The notes below the pieces were generated by a model. That model saw nothing but the letters and a program-made list of their open reading frames with translations. It was not told where the DNA came from and searched no databases. From Ravibacter arvi (GTDB taxonomy: Bacteria > Bacteroidota > Bacteroidia > Cytophagales > Spirosomataceae): DNA of 64,000 nucleotides. A program made the position numbers and the translations under genes. The stretch covers positions 1 to 64,000 of the forward strand of contig NZ_BAABEY010000016.1 of the NCBI RefSeq assembly GCF_039540405.1, written 5' to 3'. Shown one piece after another: positions 1-8,521 of the stretch (positions within the stretch are counted from its first letter, which is position 1; each line of letters begins with the position of its first letter).

Positions 1-93
1 TACTCTAAAAGAATATCAGCTTATGCTTCTTTATATTAGCCCCTTTCAAACATAATACCTTTGTGGTTATATAAAATCCCGAGTATGTTTTTT

Positions 94-159
94 AACCACG
101 GAGAGCACAAAGGGCACAGAGAACTCTTGGTCTTTGTGCTCTCTACGCCCTTTGTGGTT
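94..159. repeat. Imperfect palindromic intergenic repeat
   Basis: The left arm begins AACCACGGAGAGCAC and the right arm ends CCCTTTGTGGTT, so the two ends read as imperfect reverse complements around a short centre. Repeats that start 'accac-gagagcac' are familiar as dispersed non-coding elements in several phyla. It lies downstream of the aconitase gene. The frames that cross it look like chance open frames. Confidence 0.5.
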
Positions 160-161
160 CT

Positions 162-211
162 TTTTGAGAATAAAAAACGCGGTCGGGAGACCGCGTTTTT
201 TATTCTCAAAA
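162..211. terminator. Bidirectional intrinsic terminator after aconitase
   Basis: A perfect 23-bp inverted repeat (162-184 paired with 189-211, loop GGGA) has a GC-rich core, CGCGGTC/GACCGCG, flanked by A6 and T6 tracts. It ends 12 bp past the aconitase stop codon on the minus strand and should also work for plus-strand transcription. Confidence 0.9.
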
Positions 212-222
212 TCGGTATTGGC

Positions 223-2490
223 TTACGCCTTAACCGATTTACGGATAATATTAAGTGCGCCGCCTTCTTTGAACCATTCGATTTGCTGCGAATTGTAGCT
301 GTGGTTAACAAGAATTTCCTGTTGGCTTCCGTCGCTGTGGTGCAACACAATCGTCAAAGGTGTATTGGGAGCGAAAGTGGTCAACCCGATAATGTCAATC
401 ACATCGTCTTCGCGGACCTTATCGTAATCGTCCTTATTGGCAAACGTCAGCGCGAGCATCCCCTGCTTTTTAAGGTTGGTCTCGTGAATCCTTGCGAATG
501 ATTTAACCAGAACAGCCCGGACTCCCAAATGGCGTGGTTCCATCGCCGCGTGCTCACGTGATGAACCTTCGCCATAGTTTTCGTCACCTACAACGATACT
601 TCCGATTCCGGCGGCCTTGTAGGCTCTTTGGGTGGCGGGTACAGGACCGTAATCGCCGGTGAGCTGGTTCTTGACGAGGTCTGTTTTTTCGTTGAAGTAG
701 TTAACAGCCCCGATCAGCATGTTGTTGGAAATATTGTCAAGGTGGCCACGGAAGCGCAACCACGGGCCGGCCATAGAGATATGGTCCGTCGTACATTTTC
801 CTTTTGCCTTGATCAGAAGCTTGAGACCTTTCAGGTCGGTGCCCTCCCACGGCGTGAACGGATCCAGAAGCTGTAGCCTCTCGGAAGTAGGAGAAACCGC
901 TACCTCAACTTTGCTTCCGTCTACGGCAGGAGCCTGGTAACCGGGATCATCCACGTCGAAACCGGATTTTGGCAATTCATCACCTGCAGGCGGATCCAGT
1001 TTGACCGGCTGTCCGGCGCTGTTGATCAATGTGTCGGTCAGCGGGTTGAACGACAGGTCGCCTGCAATCGCAAGTGCAGCCACCAGCTCGGGGGAGGCTA
1101 CGAATGCGAAAGTATTGGGGTTACCATCGGCTCTTTTCGCAAAGTTGCGGTTGAAAGAGTGAACGATGGTGTTTTTCTCGGCTTTTTCCGCACCGACACG
1201 CGCCCACATACCGATGCAAGGTCCGCAGGCATTCGTGAAGATTGTAGCATCCAGTTTCTCGAAAGTGCCGAGAAGGCCGTCGCGCTGAGCGGTATAACGA
1301 ACCTGTTCCGAACCGGGGTTGATGCCAAATTCCGCTTTTGTAGCAAGACCTTTGTCTACGGCCTGTTTCGCGATAGAAGCCGCGCGGGAAAGGTCTTCAT
1401 AAGAGCTGTTCGTACAGGATCCGATGAGCCCCCATTCTACTTTCAATGGCCAGCCGTTCTTGACGGCTTCTTCCTTCATTTTTGAGATAGGCGTGGCCAA
1501 ATCCGGCGTGAACGGACCATTAAGGTGTGGCTCAAGCTCGGAAAGGTTGATTTCGATAATCTGGTCGAAATAATTTTCAGGATTTGCATAAACCTCCGGA
1601 TCGGCGGTCAGATGTTGCCTTACCTGGTTGGCTGCGTCGGCAACATCGTCGCGGTCGGTGGCTCGCAGGTAGCGTTCCATAGAATCATCGTAGCCGAATG
1701 TAGAGGTCGTAGCGCCGATCTCTGCACCCATGTTGCAGATCGTGCCTTTCCCGGTACAGGACATGGAAGTAGCCCCTTCGCCAAAATATTCCACTACATA
1801 GCCTGTTCCGCCTTTTACGGTCAGGATACCGGCAACTTTCAGGATAACATCTTTAGGTGCGGTCCAGCCGTTGAGCTTCCCGGTCAGCTTAATACCAATC
1901 AGCTTGGGAAATTTAAGCTCCCATGGCAGCCCGGCCATCACGTCACAGGCGTCTGCGCCACCTACGCCGATCGCCAGCATACCCAGACCACCGGCATTAA
2001 CGGTGTGCGAATCGGTACCAATCATCATTCCTCCGGGAAATGCATAATTTTCAAGTACCACCTGGTGGATAATACCTGCTCCGGGTTTCCAGAAACCGAT
2101 ACCATATTTGTTCGAGACGGAGCCCAGGAAGTCAAAAACCTCTTTGCTTTCCTTGTTAGCAACCGCAAGGTCTACTGCCGCCCCTACTTTCGCCTGGATC
2201 AGGTGATCACAGTGAACGGTGGAAGGCACCGCTACCTTCGGGCGTCCGGCCTGCATGAATTGAAGAAGGGCCATCTGAGCGGTTGCATCCTGCATAGCTA
2301 CCCGGTCGGGTGCAAAATCAACGTAATCAGCACCTCTGGTATAGGCCTGGGTTGGAGTTTTATCCCAGAGGTGAGCGTACAGGATCTTTTCGCTTAGGGT
2401 GAGTGGCCGCCCTACTATTTTTCGTGCAGCTTCTACTCTTTCTCCGAGTTGGGCATAAAAGCCCTTAATCATATCAATGTCAAACGCCAT
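223..2490 (-). CDS. acn: Aconitate hydratase
   Basis: Converts citrate to isocitrate through cis-aconitate in the TCA cycle, in the cytoplasm. The 755-residue protein has the architecture of mitochondrial-type aconitases: the [4Fe-4S] ligands are Cys359 (GSCTNSS) and Cys422/Cys425 (CGPCIG), with substrate-loop motifs VPSTVHCDHL (88-97) and IGTDSHT (157-163) in the N-terminal domains. The swivelling domain 4 lies at the C-terminus and contains GEGSSREHAA. The length is close to mitochondrial aconitase and clearly shorter than E. coli AcnA. It starts with ATG at 2490 and appears monocistronic, ending at a strong hairpin. No iron-responsive element or TAnnTTTG promoter was seen upstream. Confidence 0.97.
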   Translation of the reverse strand: MAFDIDMIKGFYAQLGERVEAARKIVGRPLTLSEKILYAHLWDKTPTQAYTRGADYVDFAPDRVAMQDATAQMALLQFMQAGRPKVAVPSTVHCDHLIQAKVGAAVDLAVANKESKEVFDFLGSVSNKYGIGFWKPGAGIIHQVVLENYAFPGGMMIGTDSHTVNAGGLGMLAIGVGGADACDVMAGLPWELKFPKLIGIKLTGKLNGWTAPKDVILKVAGILTVKGGTGYVVEYFGEGATSMSCTGKGTICNMGAEIGATTSTFGYDDSMERYLRATDRDDVADAANQVRQHLTADPEVYANPENYFDQIIEINLSELEPHLNGPFTPDLATPISKMKEEAVKNGWPLKVEWGLIGSCTNSSYEDLSRAASIAKQAVDKGLATKAEFGINPGSEQVRYTAQRDGLLGTFEKLDATIFTNACGPCIGMWARVGAEKAEKNTIVHSFNRNFAKRADGNPNTFAFVASPELVAALAIAGDLSFNPLTDTLINSAGQPVKLDPPAGDELPKSGFDVDDPGYQAPAVDGSKVEVAVSPTSERLQLLDPFTPWEGTDLKGLKLLIKAKGKCTTDHISMAGPWLRFRGHLDNISNNMLIGAVNYFNEKTDLVKNQLTGDYGPVPATQRAYKAAGIGSIVVGDENYGEGSSREHAAMEPRHLGVRAVLVKSFARIHETNLKKQGMLALTFANKDDYDKVREDDVIDIIGLTTFAPNTPLTIVLHHSDGSQQEILVNHSYNSQQIEWFKEGGALNIIRKSVKA

Positions 2491-2831
2491 AACTAAATAT
2501 TGATCGCTATATCACTATTTTAAGAGTGGTAAAATTACATAATTCAATCCGTATCGTTCTAAATCTTGACGTTACAGGCCGGTAAAAAATGTGATTTTGT
2601 ACAAGTTTAGATTAAGTATAATTAATTATAGGCAGTTGGTGCCGGGATGTACTCATTTCTTTACAAAAAGTGAATCGGAAAGCAGTCGGATCCACGGTTC
2701 CGCGATAACTTCCTGCTGGTATTTCAGACTTCTTTTGATAAAATGGTTTTCCTTTGTCAAGGACTACCTACTATATTTGGGCGGGAAAATCTCTCCTTCA
2801 AGTGGTACAACACCAAATCTGATATTGTTTT
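2491..2831. other. Divergent intergenic region acn / topA
   Basis: A 341-bp AT-rich spacer between two divergent genes. The only motif I can support is TATATTTG at 2772-2779 on the plus strand, listed separately. I see no convincing small gene, RNA structure or repeat. Confidence 0.6.
2753..2779 (+). promoter_or_regulatory. Candidate topA promoter (TTTG ... TAnnTTTG)
   Basis: TATATTTG at 2772-2779 fits the Bacteroidota -7 consensus TAnnTTTG. TTTG at 2753-2756 could be the -33 box, but the 15-nt gap is shorter than the usual 19-21. The element lies 52 nt upstream of the topA ATG. Confidence 0.45.
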
Positions 2832-5288
2832 ATGCCAAAGAATTTGGTAATAGTGGAGTCGCCGGCTAAGGCCAAGACTATTGAAAACTATTTGGGTGAT
2901 GACTTTGTGGTGAAGTCCAGTTTCGGTCACGTTCGGGATCTGCCCGAGCATGACATGGGAGTGGATGTCGAAGCGGGCTATCAGCCGGTGTATGAGATTT
3001 CGGGTGACAAAGTGAAGCTCGTGAACGAGCTGAAAAAATTGGCCAAAGATGCCGAGGTATGGCTGGCAACTGACGACGACCGTGAGGGGGAAGCCATTTC
3101 ATGGCACCTGAAGGAAGCGCTCAACCTGCCCGATACCACTAAGCGTATCGTGTTCCGGGAAATCACAAAGAGTGCACTGCTAAAAGCGATTGAGCAGCCC
3201 CGTATTATCGACATCGACCTTGTGAACGCCCAGCAGGCGCGACGGGTGCTCGACCGGCTCGTCGGCTATGAGCTGTCGCCGGTTTTGTGGAAAAAAATAC
3301 GAATAGGCAAATCGTCTCTTTCAGCCGGCCGCGTGCAATCTGTTGCGGTGCGGCTGATCGTTGAGCGTGAGCGCGAAGTGGATGCTTTCGAGAGTAAAAA
3401 CAGCTTTAAAGTTACTGCCGTTTTTGACCTTGGAAACGGGAAGGTGCTTCAGGCGGAGCTTCCGAAGAATTTTGAAAAGGAGTCGGAAGCGCGAGAATTC
3501 CTCGAAAAATGCCGCACCGCTACTTTCTCGATCAACGGTTTGGAGACAAAACCGGCGAAAAAGACACCGGCGCCGCCTTTTACAACCTCTACCCTGCAGC
3601 AGGAAGCTTCCAGGAAACTGAGCTTCTCTGTTCAGCAGACCATGGTGGTGGCTCAGAAACTGTATGAGGCCGGTAAGATTTCATACATGCGTACCGACTC
3701 CACCAACCTCTCGCAGGAAGCGCTTGGCAAGGCGCAGACCCAGATTGTGAGGGAATACGGCGCTGATTTCCATCACAAGCGTATTTATAAAACGAAATCC
3801 GAGTCCGCCCAGGAAGCGCACGAGGCCATCAGGCCTACCGAGTTCTCCGATGTACAGGTGAGCAAGGACCGGAATGAGCAAAGGCTGTATGAGCTGATCT
3901 GGAAACGGGCCATTGCTTCCCAAATGGCAGACGCCCAGATTGAGCGTACTACCGCTACGATCGGCATTTCCACTACGTCCGAAATGCTGGTAGCGCAAGG
4001 TGAGGTGATTAAATTTGAAGGTTTCCTGAAAGTATACCTGGAGTCGAACGACGAGGATCTGGCAGATGACGAGGAGCAGAAGGGAATGCTTCCGCCGCTG
4101 TCTGTAGGCCAGGTGCTTGACCTGAATACGCTGCGGGCCGCCGAGCGTTTTACCCGCCCGCCCGCCCGCTACACCGAGGCGAGCCTCGTTAAGAAGCTGG
4201 AAGAAATGGGGATCGGCAGGCCATCTACCTACGCGCCTACGATTTCGACGATAATAAAAAGGGAGTATGTTCTGAAAGAGGACCGCCCCGGGCTTGAAAG
4301 GAACTACAAGGAATTTGTACTAAAAAACGGCTCTGTAACCGAAGGGCTCAAGAAGGAGACTTACGGAACGGAAAAAGCCAAGCTGTTCCCGACCAACGCC
4401 GGCATCATAGTCAATGACTTCCTGGTCAATAATTTTGAAGACATCATCGATTTCTCTTTTACCGCCAACGTGGAGAAAGATTTCGATAATATTGCCGAAG
4501 GGAAATTGCCCTGGCAAAAAATGATTGACAATTTTTACAAAAGCTTCCATCACCAGGTGGCAACGGTAGAAAGCGAGAAATTTGACAGAAGCCTGACTAC
4601 GCGTGAACTGGGTGAAGATCCGGTCACCGGCCGGAAAGTATCGGTAAGGATTGGAAAGTACGGGCCGTATGTCCAGCTGGGGGAAGCGGAAGAAGAAGAA
4701 AAGCCCCGGTACGCCAACCTGATGAAGGGACAGCTCATAGAAACCATTACCCTGGACGAGGCGATGGCCCTTTTCAAATTGCCCAGGGAAGTTGGCTTTT
4801 TCGAAGATAAGCCGATCGTGGTCAACATCGGGAAGTATGGTCCTTATGTGAAGTTTGACGAGAAATATTTCAACCTGACCCCCGCTGACGACCCGTACAC
4901 GGTTGACGAGGAAAGAGTGATTGCAATTATAGAAGAGAAACGGGCTGCGGAATCTTCCGACGGGCTGGGTGAGTTTGAAGGTTCGCCGGTAACGAAAGGG
5001 AAAGGCCGTTTTGGGCCTTACGTGAAACACGACGGGAAATACTACTCCCTCCGGAAAGGCCTTAGCCTGGAGACCATTACGCTGGAAGAGAGTATTGGCG
5101 TTATTAAAGCCAAGCGGGAAGCGGAATCGAACAAGATCATCAAAGAGTTTAAGGAAAATGCGAATGTGAAAATTCAGAATGGCCGTTATGGGCCTTATAT
5201 TGCATTTGGTAAGCGGAATATCAAAATTCCGAAAGGGGTAGAGCCGGCTTCGCTGACTTATGACGATATTCTCAAACTGGCCGAATAA
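2832..5288 (+). CDS. topA: DNA topoisomerase I (type IA)
   Basis: Relaxes negative supercoils by cutting one strand and passing the other through the break. The 818-residue protein starts with the TOPRIM domain (VIVESPAKAKT, Glu9, and the acidic DDDREGEA at 81-88). The catalytic tyrosine is Tyr285 in YMRTDST. Instead of the tetracysteine zinc fingers of E. coli TopA, the C-terminus carries four repeats of the G(K/R)(Y/F)GPYV type (about residues 610-810), the zinc-less topoisomerase C-terminal repeat common in Bacteroidota. It starts at ATG 2832. The sirtuin gene follows 17 bp after its stop, suggesting co-transcription with that gene and folD. Confidence 0.98.
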   Translation: MPKNLVIVESPAKAKTIENYLGDDFVVKSSFGHVRDLPEHDMGVDVEAGYQPVYEISGDKVKLVNELKKLAKDAEVWLATDDDREGEAISWHLKEALNLPDTTKRIVFREITKSALLKAIEQPRIIDIDLVNAQQARRVLDRLVGYELSPVLWKKIRIGKSSLSAGRVQSVAVRLIVEREREVDAFESKNSFKVTAVFDLGNGKVLQAELPKNFEKESEAREFLEKCRTATFSINGLETKPAKKTPAPPFTTSTLQQEASRKLSFSVQQTMVVAQKLYEAGKISYMRTDSTNLSQEALGKAQTQIVREYGADFHHKRIYKTKSESAQEAHEAIRPTEFSDVQVSKDRNEQRLYELIWKRAIASQMADAQIERTTATIGISTTSEMLVAQGEVIKFEGFLKVYLESNDEDLADDEEQKGMLPPLSVGQVLDLNTLRAAERFTRPPARYTEASLVKKLEEMGIGRPSTYAPTISTIIKREYVLKEDRPGLERNYKEFVLKNGSVTEGLKKETYGTEKAKLFPTNAGIIVNDFLVNNFEDIIDFSFTANVEKDFDNIAEGKLPWQKMIDNFYKSFHHQVATVESEKFDRSLTTRELGEDPVTGRKVSVRIGKYGPYVQLGEAEEEEKPRYANLMKGQLIETITLDEAMALFKLPREVGFFEDKPIVVNIGKYGPYVKFDEKYFNLTPADDPYTVDEERVIAIIEEKRAAESSDGLGEFEGSPVTKGKGRFGPYVKHDGKYYSLRKGLSLETITLEESIGVIKAKREAESNKIIKEFKENANVKIQNGRYGPYIAFGKRNIKIPKGVEPASLTYDDILKLAE

Positions 5289-5305
5289 ACCAACCTGAAA
5301 TCTCG

Positions 5306-6007
5306 ATGGAGAAGAAAAAAGTAGTCGTACTGAGTGGGGCAGGGGTAAGTGCCGAAAGTGGTGTAAAAACCTTTCGGGATGCCAACGGACTTTGGGAAAA
5401 TCATCGGATAGAGGATGTTGCAACTCCTGAAGCCTGGAACCGTGACATGGAGCTGGTGCTCAGGTTTTATAATCAGCGGAGAAAACAGGCGCTGGAAGTC
5501 GAACCCAATGCGGCTCACTATGCCATCGCTGCATTGGAGCAATTTTTTGATGTGCATGTCGTGACGCAAAACGTGGATAATCTTCACGAACGCGCAGGCT
5601 CCACGCAGGTACTACATCTCCACGGAGAATTGTTTAAGGCCAGAAGTACCAAAAACCCGTCGCTGGTATACGACATAGCCGGCTGGGAGCTGAAAGCGGG
5701 GGACCTTTGCGAGGAAGGAAGCCAGCTGCGCCCCGGTATTGTCTGGTTCGGGGAAGAAGTGCCGAATATGTCTCCCGCCATTGAAATAGCGGAACAGGCC
5801 GATATTTTTATCGTTATCGGCACCTCGCTGGTGGTATATCCCGCGGCCGGGCTGTTCAGGTACACCCGCCCGCAGACCCCTATCTATGTGATCGATGTCC
5901 ACCGGCCTGAAATCACCTTTAAAGACAATATGAGCTTTATCCAGGAAAAAGCTACCGTGGGGATGCAGCAGTTGAAAGACATGCTGATTGAGGGGCTGTC
6001 GGCCTGA
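5306..6007 (+). CDS. Sir2-family NAD-dependent protein deacylase (CobB/SIRT5-like)
   Basis: Sirtuins remove acyl groups from lysines using NAD+, giving nicotinamide and O-acyl-ADP-ribose. The 233-residue protein has the NAD motifs GAGVSAESG (11-19) and TFRD (22-25), TQNVDNLH (87-94) and the catalytic His106 in HLHGEL. Tyr55 and Arg58 (FYNQR) match the Y-x-x-R pair of class III sirtuins that prefer succinyl or malonyl lysine, so desuccinylase activity is inferred. It is odd in the zinc module: the segment between HGEL and LRPGIVWFGE holds only Cys135, and this is the only cysteine in the protein, so the usual four-Cys zinc site is absent. It sits between topA and folD. Confidence 0.93.
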   Translation: MEKKKVVVLSGAGVSAESGVKTFRDANGLWENHRIEDVATPEAWNRDMELVLRFYNQRRKQALEVEPNAAHYAIAALEQFFDVHVVTQNVDNLHERAGSTQVLHLHGELFKARSTKNPSLVYDIAGWELKAGDLCEEGSQLRPGIVWFGEEVPNMSPAIEIAEQADIFIVIGTSLVVYPAAGLFRYTRPQTPIYVIDVHRPEITFKDNMSFIQEKATVGMQQLKDMLIEGLSA

Positions 6008-6040
6008 TTTTTAATAACTGATTGAAACTTATCTTCTAAT

Positions 6041-6922
6041 ATGCAATTGATCGACGGGAAAGCGCTCTCGGCCATTATTAAAAACGAGATCAGGCTGGAG
6101 ACAGCCGAATGGGTAGCGAAGGGGGGTAAAAAGCCGCACCTGGCGGCTATCCTGGTAGGGGGAGACGGAGCCAGCGAGACTTATGTGGCTTCAAAAATAA
6201 AAAGCTGCGAAGAGATCGGCTTCCAATCAACGCTGAGGCGTTTTGACGCATCGATTTCGGAAGACGAGCTCATTGACCAGATCAATTTACTCAACGAGGA
6301 TGAGGACATTGATGGTTTTATCGTTCAGTTGCCATTGCCTGCCCATATTTCTGAAAATCGTGTGATGGAGGCTGTAGACTACCGGAAGGATGTGGATGGC
6401 TTTCACCCTGTAAACGTGGGGCGTATGTGCAAGGGGCTTCCCGCCTACATTTCTGCCACGCCTTTCGGCATTATTGAAATGCTCAGAAGGTCAGGGATAG
6501 AAACATCCGGTAAGCATTGTGTGGTAATCGGCAGAAGCCAGATAGTCGGGTTGCCCATGAGTATCCTGATGCAGCGTAACGATAATCCCGGTAATTGTAC
6601 GGTTACCATTTGCCATAGCCGGACTACAAACCTGAAAGAGATAAGCCGCTCGGCTGACATCCTGATCGTGGCATTGGGAAGGGCTGAATTCGTTACCGCG
6701 GACTATGTCAAAGACGGCGCCGTAGTAATTGATGTGGGCATTACCCGTGTGGCAGACGCTTCGAAAAAAAGCGGATTTTCTATAAAGGGCGACGTGAATT
6801 TTAGCGATGTTGCCCCGAAAACCAGCTTTATTACCCCGGTTCCCGGCGGCGTCGGGCTGATGACTATCTGCGGTCTCCTGACCAACACCCTCCGTGCTGC
6901 TAAAAAAGAAGTTTATCCGTAA
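6041..6922 (+). CDS. folD: Bifunctional methylenetetrahydrofolate dehydrogenase / methenyltetrahydrofolate cyclohydrolase
   Basis: Interconverts 5,10-methylene-THF, 5,10-methenyl-THF and 10-formyl-THF for one-carbon metabolism, in the cytoplasm. The 293-residue length is standard. The catalytic Tyr48 and Lys52 lie in TYVASKIKSC, QLPLP (about 106-110) follows, and the Rossmann-type NADP site GRSQIVGLP precedes the C-terminal signature TPVPGGVGLMT. The start at ATG 6041 gives the typical N-terminus MQLIDGKAL. It is the last gene of the topA-sirtuin-folD cluster and converges on the aldehyde dehydrogenase gene, with one base between the stop codons. Confidence 0.98.
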   Translation: MQLIDGKALSAIIKNEIRLETAEWVAKGGKKPHLAAILVGGDGASETYVASKIKSCEEIGFQSTLRRFDASISEDELIDQINLLNEDEDIDGFIVQLPLPAHISENRVMEAVDYRKDVDGFHPVNVGRMCKGLPAYISATPFGIIEMLRRSGIETSGKHCVVIGRSQIVGLPMSILMQRNDNPGNCTVTICHSRTTNLKEISRSADILIVALGRAEFVTADYVKDGAVVIDVGITRVADASKKSGFSIKGDVNFSDVAPKTSFITPVPGGVGLMTICGLLTNTLRAAKKEVYP

Positions 6923-6923
6923 A

Positions 6924-8357
6924 TCAGAAGTATTTTCTGATAACAGCTAAAACTTTTGTCGTTGTTGCCGAGAAGGGCGGGTACAGAAAACTGATGGTAC
7001 CGAACCTGCGCCTGATGATACCTTTCGGATGGGAGAATTCCTGGAAGCCGAAAAAGCCGTTGGCTTTGCCCAGTCCGCTGTTCTGGATTCCACCGAAGGG
7101 GACCTCCGGGTGCTGAAATTGTACAAGCGCCTCATTTACCAGAGCGTTTCCGGAACTCGTGCGCGAAATGAAAAGCGTTATATTGTCTTCATTCCGGCTG
7201 TATAGGTAGAGCGCCAGCGGCTTTGGCCCTGCGTTGATACGGGCAAGCGCCTCTTCGGAAGAATCATAGGAAATAACCGGAAGAAGTGGGCCGAAGATTT
7301 CTTCATGCATCAAGGCCATCTCAGGCTTTATCCCGGTGAGCACCGTAGGTTCGAAAAAGAGATCGTTTTCGTCGCAATAACCGCCGCAATAGAGTTCGGC
7401 ACCGTTTTGAAGGGCGTCCTCCTGCAGGGTTTTCAGCCGTTGAAAATGTCTCGTATTGACGATCCGCGCATAGTCGGGAGAGCGGTGAATACCCGCGCCC
7501 GCAGGATTGTAAAAGGCCTGGATAGCTTTCAATATCTCCGAAAGCAGCCTGTCGGTGATCTTCCGGTGTGCCAGCACGTAGTCAGGGGCTATACAGGTCT
7601 GGCCGTTGTTCAGAAATTTTGACCAGACAATTTTTTTAGCCGCCGCGACTACGTCGGCGGTCTCGTCAACAACGGCCGGCGATTTACCGCCAAGCTCCAG
7701 CGAAACAGATGTGAGGTGGGCCGATGCGGCCCGCATGACTACTTTACCCACTGCCGGGCTGCCCGTGAAGAAAATGTGGTCGAAGGGCAGCTCCAGCAAA
7801 TCCGAGGCAACCTCCTTATCGCCCTCCAGTACCGCAACTTCTTCCGGGTTGAAAAGATTGCTTACAAAGTTTTTTAGAAAAGCATTCGAGTTCGGCGTGA
7901 ATTCGGAAGGTTTGATAATGGCGGTACATCCCGCGCTTACTGCCGAAATAAGGGGCTTTATGGCCAGGCTGACGGGGTAGTTCCAGGGCGAAATAATAAG
8001 GGCGGTACCCTTTGGTTCATACCGGATGCAGCTTTCGGTTCCGAATGTCACCAGTGTTCCGGGGGCGGAATGGGGCTTCATCCAGCGGCGCAGATGCCTT
8101 ATATGATAGCGAAGCTCCGTAGTAAGAACGATAATTTCGGACAACATCACCTCATTGGCGGGCTTGCGCAGGTCCGCGTAGGTAGCCTGCCTGATTTCCG
8201 CCTCATGGTCCGACAGGTAATCAAGCATTCGCGCGAGCTTCTTCTTTCGCTCGGCATAGCTTGTGCGCCCAACCGCAGGGGCATTTGCCTTCTGCTTGCC
8301 GAACAGCGCTGCGATATCGTTTTTGGAAATCCTTTCGATGTTCGGTTGCGTATTCAT
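6924..8357 (-). CDS. Aldehyde dehydrogenase (ALDH3-like)
   Basis: NAD(P)-dependent oxidation of an aldehyde to the carboxylate. Family motifs seen are the cofactor segment SPWNYPVSLAIKP, FTGSPAVGK, the glutamate motif LELGGKSPAVVDE and the catalytic cysteine in NNGQTCIAPDY. Spacing and overall form resemble class 3 (fatty aldehyde) dehydrogenases such as coniferyl or long-chain aldehyde dehydrogenases; the true substrate is unknown. I start it at ATG 8357 (478 residues, MNTQPNIER). An in-frame TTG at 8408 would add 17 residues that look unlike family N-termini. It is divergent from the HTH regulator at 8522, which might control it (inference from position only). Confidence 0.93.
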   Translation of the reverse strand: MNTQPNIERISKNDIAALFGKQKANAPAVGRTSYAERKKKLARMLDYLSDHEAEIRQATYADLRKPANEVMLSEIIVLTTELRYHIRHLRRWMKPHSAPGTLVTFGTESCIRYEPKGTALIISPWNYPVSLAIKPLISAVSAGCTAIIKPSEFTPNSNAFLKNFVSNLFNPEEVAVLEGDKEVASDLLELPFDHIFFTGSPAVGKVVMRAASAHLTSVSLELGGKSPAVVDETADVVAAAKKIVWSKFLNNGQTCIAPDYVLAHRKITDRLLSEILKAIQAFYNPAGAGIHRSPDYARIVNTRHFQRLKTLQEDALQNGAELYCGGYCDENDLFFEPTVLTGIKPEMALMHEEIFGPLLPVISYDSSEEALARINAGPKPLALYLYSRNEDNITLFISRTSSGNALVNEALVQFQHPEVPFGGIQNSGLGKANGFFGFQEFSHPKGIIRRRFGTISFLYPPFSATTTKVLAVIRKYF

Positions 8358-8521
8358 ATCGATGTTTTTGGGTGGGCGGGCTGCCTGGAAAACGCGTTCC
8401 CGGTTCAACGGGTGACCAATGCCGGAAGTAATCGGCCCGGAGCATGGTTTATTTCAGAAAAATACTAACTTTTGCAGCGTAGTATTCGCAATATCAGATT
8501 TTTTTGTCGAGTTTAGTGACA

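Noticed and set aside
4320..5423. 367-codon minus-strand frame over topA
   Set aside because: Antisense to the conserved C-terminal repeats of topoisomerase I and the start of the sirtuin gene; no recognisable motif.
8358..8408. TTG-initiated extension of the aldehyde dehydrogenase
   Set aside because: A poor start codon and an unusual N-terminus; the ATG at 8357 is preferred.
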